Assembly: GCA_900321795.1 (NCBI GenBank)
Contig: ONXO01000011.1
Coordinates: 1 to 7,472, forward strand
Source of the DNA: an uncultured Eubacteriales bacterium
GTDB taxonomy: Bacteria > Bacillota_I > Bacilli_A > RF39 > UBA660
Direction of reading: 5' to 3'
Length of the DNA stretch: 7,472 nt
Shown: one piece after another, positions 5,206 to 7,472 of the stretch
Numbering within the stretch: position 1 is the first letter of the stretch
How the letters are laid out: every line of letters starts with the position of its first letter
Position numbers and translations under genes: made by a program
Notes under the pieces: model-generated
The model's database searches: none
What the model was told of the DNA's origin: nothing
Seen by the model: the letters and a program-made list of their open reading frames with translations, nothing else

Positions 5206-6753
5206 ATGGAAAAAGAAAAATTTTATATTACAACGGCTATTGCTTATACTAGTAGTAAGCCTCATATTGGTAATATGTATGAGATTATACTTAGTGATGC
5301 GATAGCTAGATTTAAAAGATTAGAAGGATACGATGTTCTTTTTCAAACTGGAACTGATGAACATGGTGAAAAGATACAGCTTAAAGCTAAAGAAGCTCTT
5401 CTAACACCGCAAGAATATGTTGATAGTATTGCTGGTGAGATTAGAAGATTATGGGACTTAATGAATATATCTTATGATAAATTTGTTAGAACTACTGATG
5501 AACATCATGAAAAAATCGTACAACATATATTTAAGAAGTTCTATGAACAAGGAGATATTTATAAAGGCGAATACAAAGGACTTTATTGCACGCCTTGTGA
5601 GTCATTTTTTACAGAAAGTCAGCTTGTAGATGGAAGATGCCCAGACTGTGGTAGAGAAGTTAAAGAAGCTAGCGAAGAAGCATATTTCTTTAAGTTATCT
5701 AATTATACAGATAGACTTTTAAAGTATTATGAAGAGAATCCTGATTTTGTAGTGCCTGTTTCTAGAAAAAATGAAATGATTAACAATTTTATAAAGCCAG
5801 GACTTCAAGATTTATGTGTATCTCGCAGCTCATTTGACTGGGGTGTTCCTGTTGATTTTGATCCAAAGCATGTTGTGTATGTTTGGATAGATGCACTTTC
5901 TAATTATATTACTAATATTGGTTATGATGTAGATGTGCAAAGTGAAGAGTTTAAGAAATATTGGCCAGCAGATTTACATGTTGTTGGTAAAGACATTATT
6001 AGATTCCATATAATTTACTGGCCTATAATGTTAATGGCTTTAGGGCTTCCACTTCCTAAGAAGGTATATGGTCATCCATGGCTTTTATTTAACAACGATA
6101 AGATGAGTAAATCTAAAGGTAATATTATGTATCCTGATGATTTGGCTAATACTTTTGGAGTAGACGCAATTCGTTATTATTGCTTACATGAAGTTGGAAT
6201 GGCAAATGATGGTAATATCACATATGATTTAATAATTGATAGATATAACTCTGATTTAGCTAATGTTTTAGGTAACTTAGTTAATAGAACAATTTCAATG
6301 GCAAATAAATACTTTGGCGGTTTTGTTAATAATGCTAAAGTTAATGAAGAAGTAGATAGCGAACTTATTCAAATGATTAATAATCTTCATGAAAATGTAT
6401 CTAAAAATATAGATAATATGGAGATAAGTGCTGCTTTAGAAAGTGTATTTGATGTTCTAAGAAGAAGTAATAAATATATAGATGAAACAATGCCTTGGGC
6501 TTTAGCAAAAGAAGAAGATAAACAAGATAGACTTAAGACAGTTTTATATAATCTTCTAGAAGCTATTAGAGTTAGTGCTTCACTACTTTCATGTTTTTTA
6601 CCTGAAACTTCAGAAAAGATATTTAAACAGCTAAATACTTTAGATAAAACACTTTCATTTAAAGAAGATTCTGTTTATGAAAACATGAATGCTGAAGTGT
6701 TATTTGCTCGTATTGATAAAGATAAATTTATAGAAGAAAATTGTCAAAATTAG
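5206..6753 (+). CDS. metG: Methionyl-tRNA synthetase
   Basis: Charges tRNA-Met with methionine using ATP, in the cytoplasm. This class I synthetase of 515 residues has a Rossmann catalytic core with FYITTAIAY near the N-terminus, PHIGN at 19-23 (the HIGH motif with Asn as last residue), GTDEHGEKI (49-57), a zinc knuckle with C128, C131, C145 and C148, the HVVGKDIIRFH segment (258-268), and KMSKS at 299-303. The anticodon-binding helical domain follows, including NLVNRTISMANKYFGG. It ends after that domain and lacks the roughly 110-residue C-terminal tRNA-binding (EMAP-like) extension of longer bacterial forms such as that of Bacillus. The ATG follows AAAGGGTGA, a strong ribosome binding site. 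It is the gene controlled by the upstream T-box, and its stop is followed at once by a terminator. Confidence 0.97.
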   Translation: MEKEKFYITTAIAYTSSKPHIGNMYEIILSDAIARFKRLEGYDVLFQTGTDEHGEKIQLKAKEALLTPQEYVDSIAGEIRRLWDLMNISYDKFVRTTDEHHEKIVQHIFKKFYEQGDIYKGEYKGLYCTPCESFFTESQLVDGRCPDCGREVKEASEEAYFFKLSNYTDRLLKYYEENPDFVVPVSRKNEMINNFIKPGLQDLCVSRSSFDWGVPVDFDPKHVVYVWIDALSNYITNIGYDVDVQSEEFKKYWPADLHVVGKDIIRFHIIYWPIMLMALGLPLPKKVYGHPWLLFNNDKMSKSKGNIMYPDDLANTFGVDAIRYYCLHEVGMANDGNITYDLIIDRYNSDLANVLGNLVNRTISMANKYFGGFVNNAKVNEEVDSELIQMINNLHENVSKNIDNMEISAALESVFDVLRRSNKYIDETMPWALAKEEDKQDRLKTVLYNLLEAIRVSASLLSCFLPETSEKIFKQLNTLDKTLSFKEDSVYENMNAEVLFARIDKDKFIEENCQN

Positions 6754-6774
6754 TGTCAAATTGGCACTTTTTTT
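6752..6774 (+). terminator. Intrinsic terminator of metG
   Basis: AGTGTCA (6752-6758) pairs with TGGCACT (6762-6768), giving seven pairs with one G:U and a 3-nt loop, and is followed by a T run through 6774. It overlaps the metG stop codon (6751-6753) and separates metG from the small ORF and tatD. Confidence 0.83.
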
Positions 6775-6804
6775 GTCGAACTTGTGGAAAATAAAGATAA
6801 TTAT

Positions 6805-6813
6805 TGATAAGAT
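6805..6813 (+). promoter_or_regulatory. Candidate extended -10 promoter for the small ORF and tatD
   Basis: TGATAAGAT provides TG (6805-6806) and the -10 TAAGAT (6808-6813, 4 of 6 matches). TTGTGG at 6782-6787 is too far away to be a good -35. Transcription would begin near 6820, giving a leader of about ten bases before ATG 6829. The metG terminator just upstream makes a separate promoter here likely, but this match is modest. Confidence 0.4.
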
Positions 6814-6828
6814 AAATATGTGATTTTT

Positions 6829-7002
6829 ATGAAAAAGACTATAATTAGTAGTAAAGTAGTAAAAAGAGCAGTAAAAACTTTGTTAGTAGAAGTCTGTGTT
6901 ATTGGATTTTTTGTCTATATGAAAATAACACATCTTTATGATGTAATATTTTTAATAGCATTTTCTGTACTTAATTATAAGTTTTTTGCTATTAGTGATT
7001 AG
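6829..7002 (+). CDS. Small two-helix membrane protein, function unknown
   Basis: A 57-residue basic, hydrophobic peptide that I do not recognise. A Lys-rich N-terminus (MKKTIISSKVVKRAVK) precedes a hydrophobic stretch at about 17-33. A short polar turn with ITHLYD then leads into a second hydrophobic stretch at about 38-53, so a helical hairpin in the membrane is likely. A GTG at 6820 would add three residues. ATG 6829 is preferred because GTGAT just upstream (6820-6824) can pair with the 3' end of 16S rRNA at a suitable distance, and because the candidate transcription start lies at about 6820. It sits between metG and tatD, which are adjacent in Bacillus. Its stop overlaps the tatD ribosome binding site, so the two are probably co-transcribed. 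Confidence 0.6.
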   Translation: MKKTIISSKVVKRAVKTLLVEVCVIGFFVYMKITHLYDVIFLIAFSVLNYKFFAISD

Positions 7003-7014
7003 GATGTGGTAATC

Positions 7015-7472
7015 ATGTTTATAGATACTCATACTCATATTATGGAGGAAGAAGCTAGTGAGTACTATAAAAATGCTATAGAAGCAAATGTAAAAATTAT
7101 GCTTACGGCTAGCGAGGATTTAGAAACTAGTGAAATGGCAGTTAGGATAGCAAATAAGTTTCCTAACGTTTTTGCATGCGTTGGTGTTCATCCATCTAAC
7201 GCTAGGGATTTTGAAGATGAAGATATAAATAAGTTTAGAGAGTTATGTAAAAATGATAATGTTGTTGCTATAGGAGAAATCGGACTAGATTATTACTATG
7301 GGAAAGAAACAAAAGAAAGGCAAATTGAAGTATTTAGAATGTTCCTAAAACTTGCTGAAGAAGTTAAATTACCAGTAGTTATTCATACTAGAGAGGCAAC
7401 TGCCGATACTATAAATATTTTAAAAGAATATAATGTAAGTGGGGTTATTCATTGTTTTAGTGGTAGCATAGA
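7015..7472 (+). CDS. tatD: TatD family metal-dependent hydrolase/DNase (3' partial)
   Basis: The first 152 residues of a TatD family protein, which runs off the right edge (full length is usually about 255). TatD enzymes are TIM-barrel, divalent-metal nucleases with 3'-5' exonuclease activity reported for the E. coli member. Visible metal and active-site motifs are DTHTH at 4-8 (H6, H8), GVHPS near 57-61, GEIGLDYYY with E88, IHTRE with H124, and IHCFSG with H146. ATG 7015 is preceded by AGGATGTGG, which overlaps the stop of the upstream small ORF. Genomic position after metG matches the metS-yabD order of Bacillus. Confidence 0.95.
   Translation, partial: MFIDTHTHIMEEEASEYYKNAIEANVKIMLTASEDLETSEMAVRIANKFPNVFACVGVHPSNARDFEDEDINKFRELCKNDNVVAIGEIGLDYYYGKETKERQIEVFRMFLKLAEEVKLPVVIHTREATADTINILKEYNVSGVIHCFSGSI

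Noticed and set aside
1..7472. Mobile element, CRISPR array, toxin-antitoxin or defence cassette
   Set aside because: No transposase, integrase, regular spaced repeats or defence domains are seen. The genes are mostly housekeeping and lie in familiar order.

Overview
The window is AT-rich (roughly 30% GC by eye), densely packed, and typical of a low-GC Bacillota genome. Supporting signs are a SufS-SufU sulfur relay instead of IscS/IscU, a tRNA-sensing T-box leader ahead of metG, the metG-tatD neighbourhood known from Bacillus, and extended Shine-Dalgarno sequences (AGGAGG, or AGGATGTGAT-like). The divergent proteins and reduced sizes would suit an uncultured gut Bacilli or Mollicutes-related lineage, but this is inference. 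Trp is encoded by TGG throughout and no gene needs TGA to be read through, so the standard bacterial code fits.

Layout. (1) Positions 1-2367, + strand: the 3' part of a suf operon. It holds sufD (5' end outside the window), sufS and sufU, nearly abutting, and so probably one transcript for Fe-S cluster assembly. (2) 2368-2480: a short intergenic region with a 14-bp-arm inverted repeat overlapping a strong-looking promoter. (3) 2481-3038, + strand: a LemA-like single-pass membrane protein. (4) 3010-3046: an A/T-flanked hairpin that looks like a bidirectional terminator and covers both stop codons of the convergent LemA-like gene and ung. (5) 3031-4951, - strand: ung (uracil-DNA glycosylase) downstream of a divergent AGCS-type (alanine/glycine:cation symporter) membrane transporter. 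(6) 4966-5191, + strand: an extended -10 promoter and a compact T-box leader with an AUG (Met) specifier. (7) 5206-6753: metG, followed directly by an intrinsic terminator. (8) 6805-7472, + strand: a promoter, a 57-residue two-helix membrane peptide of unknown function, and the start of tatD, which runs off the window.

How the parts work together. SufS releases sulfur from cysteine as a persulfide, SufU takes it up, and the SufBCD scaffold (only SufD visible here) builds clusters. metG expression is predicted to rise when tRNA-Met is uncharged. ung and tatD are DNA repair and metal-dependent nuclease housekeeping genes.

I see no mobile element, CRISPR array, rRNA, tRNA or defence-type cassette, and no clear new system. 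The points most worth a second look are the unusual topology of the T-box expression platform, the AGCS homologue that has lost signature residues, the LemA-like gene behind a promoter-overlapping inverted repeat, and the small membrane ORF inserted between metG and tatD.
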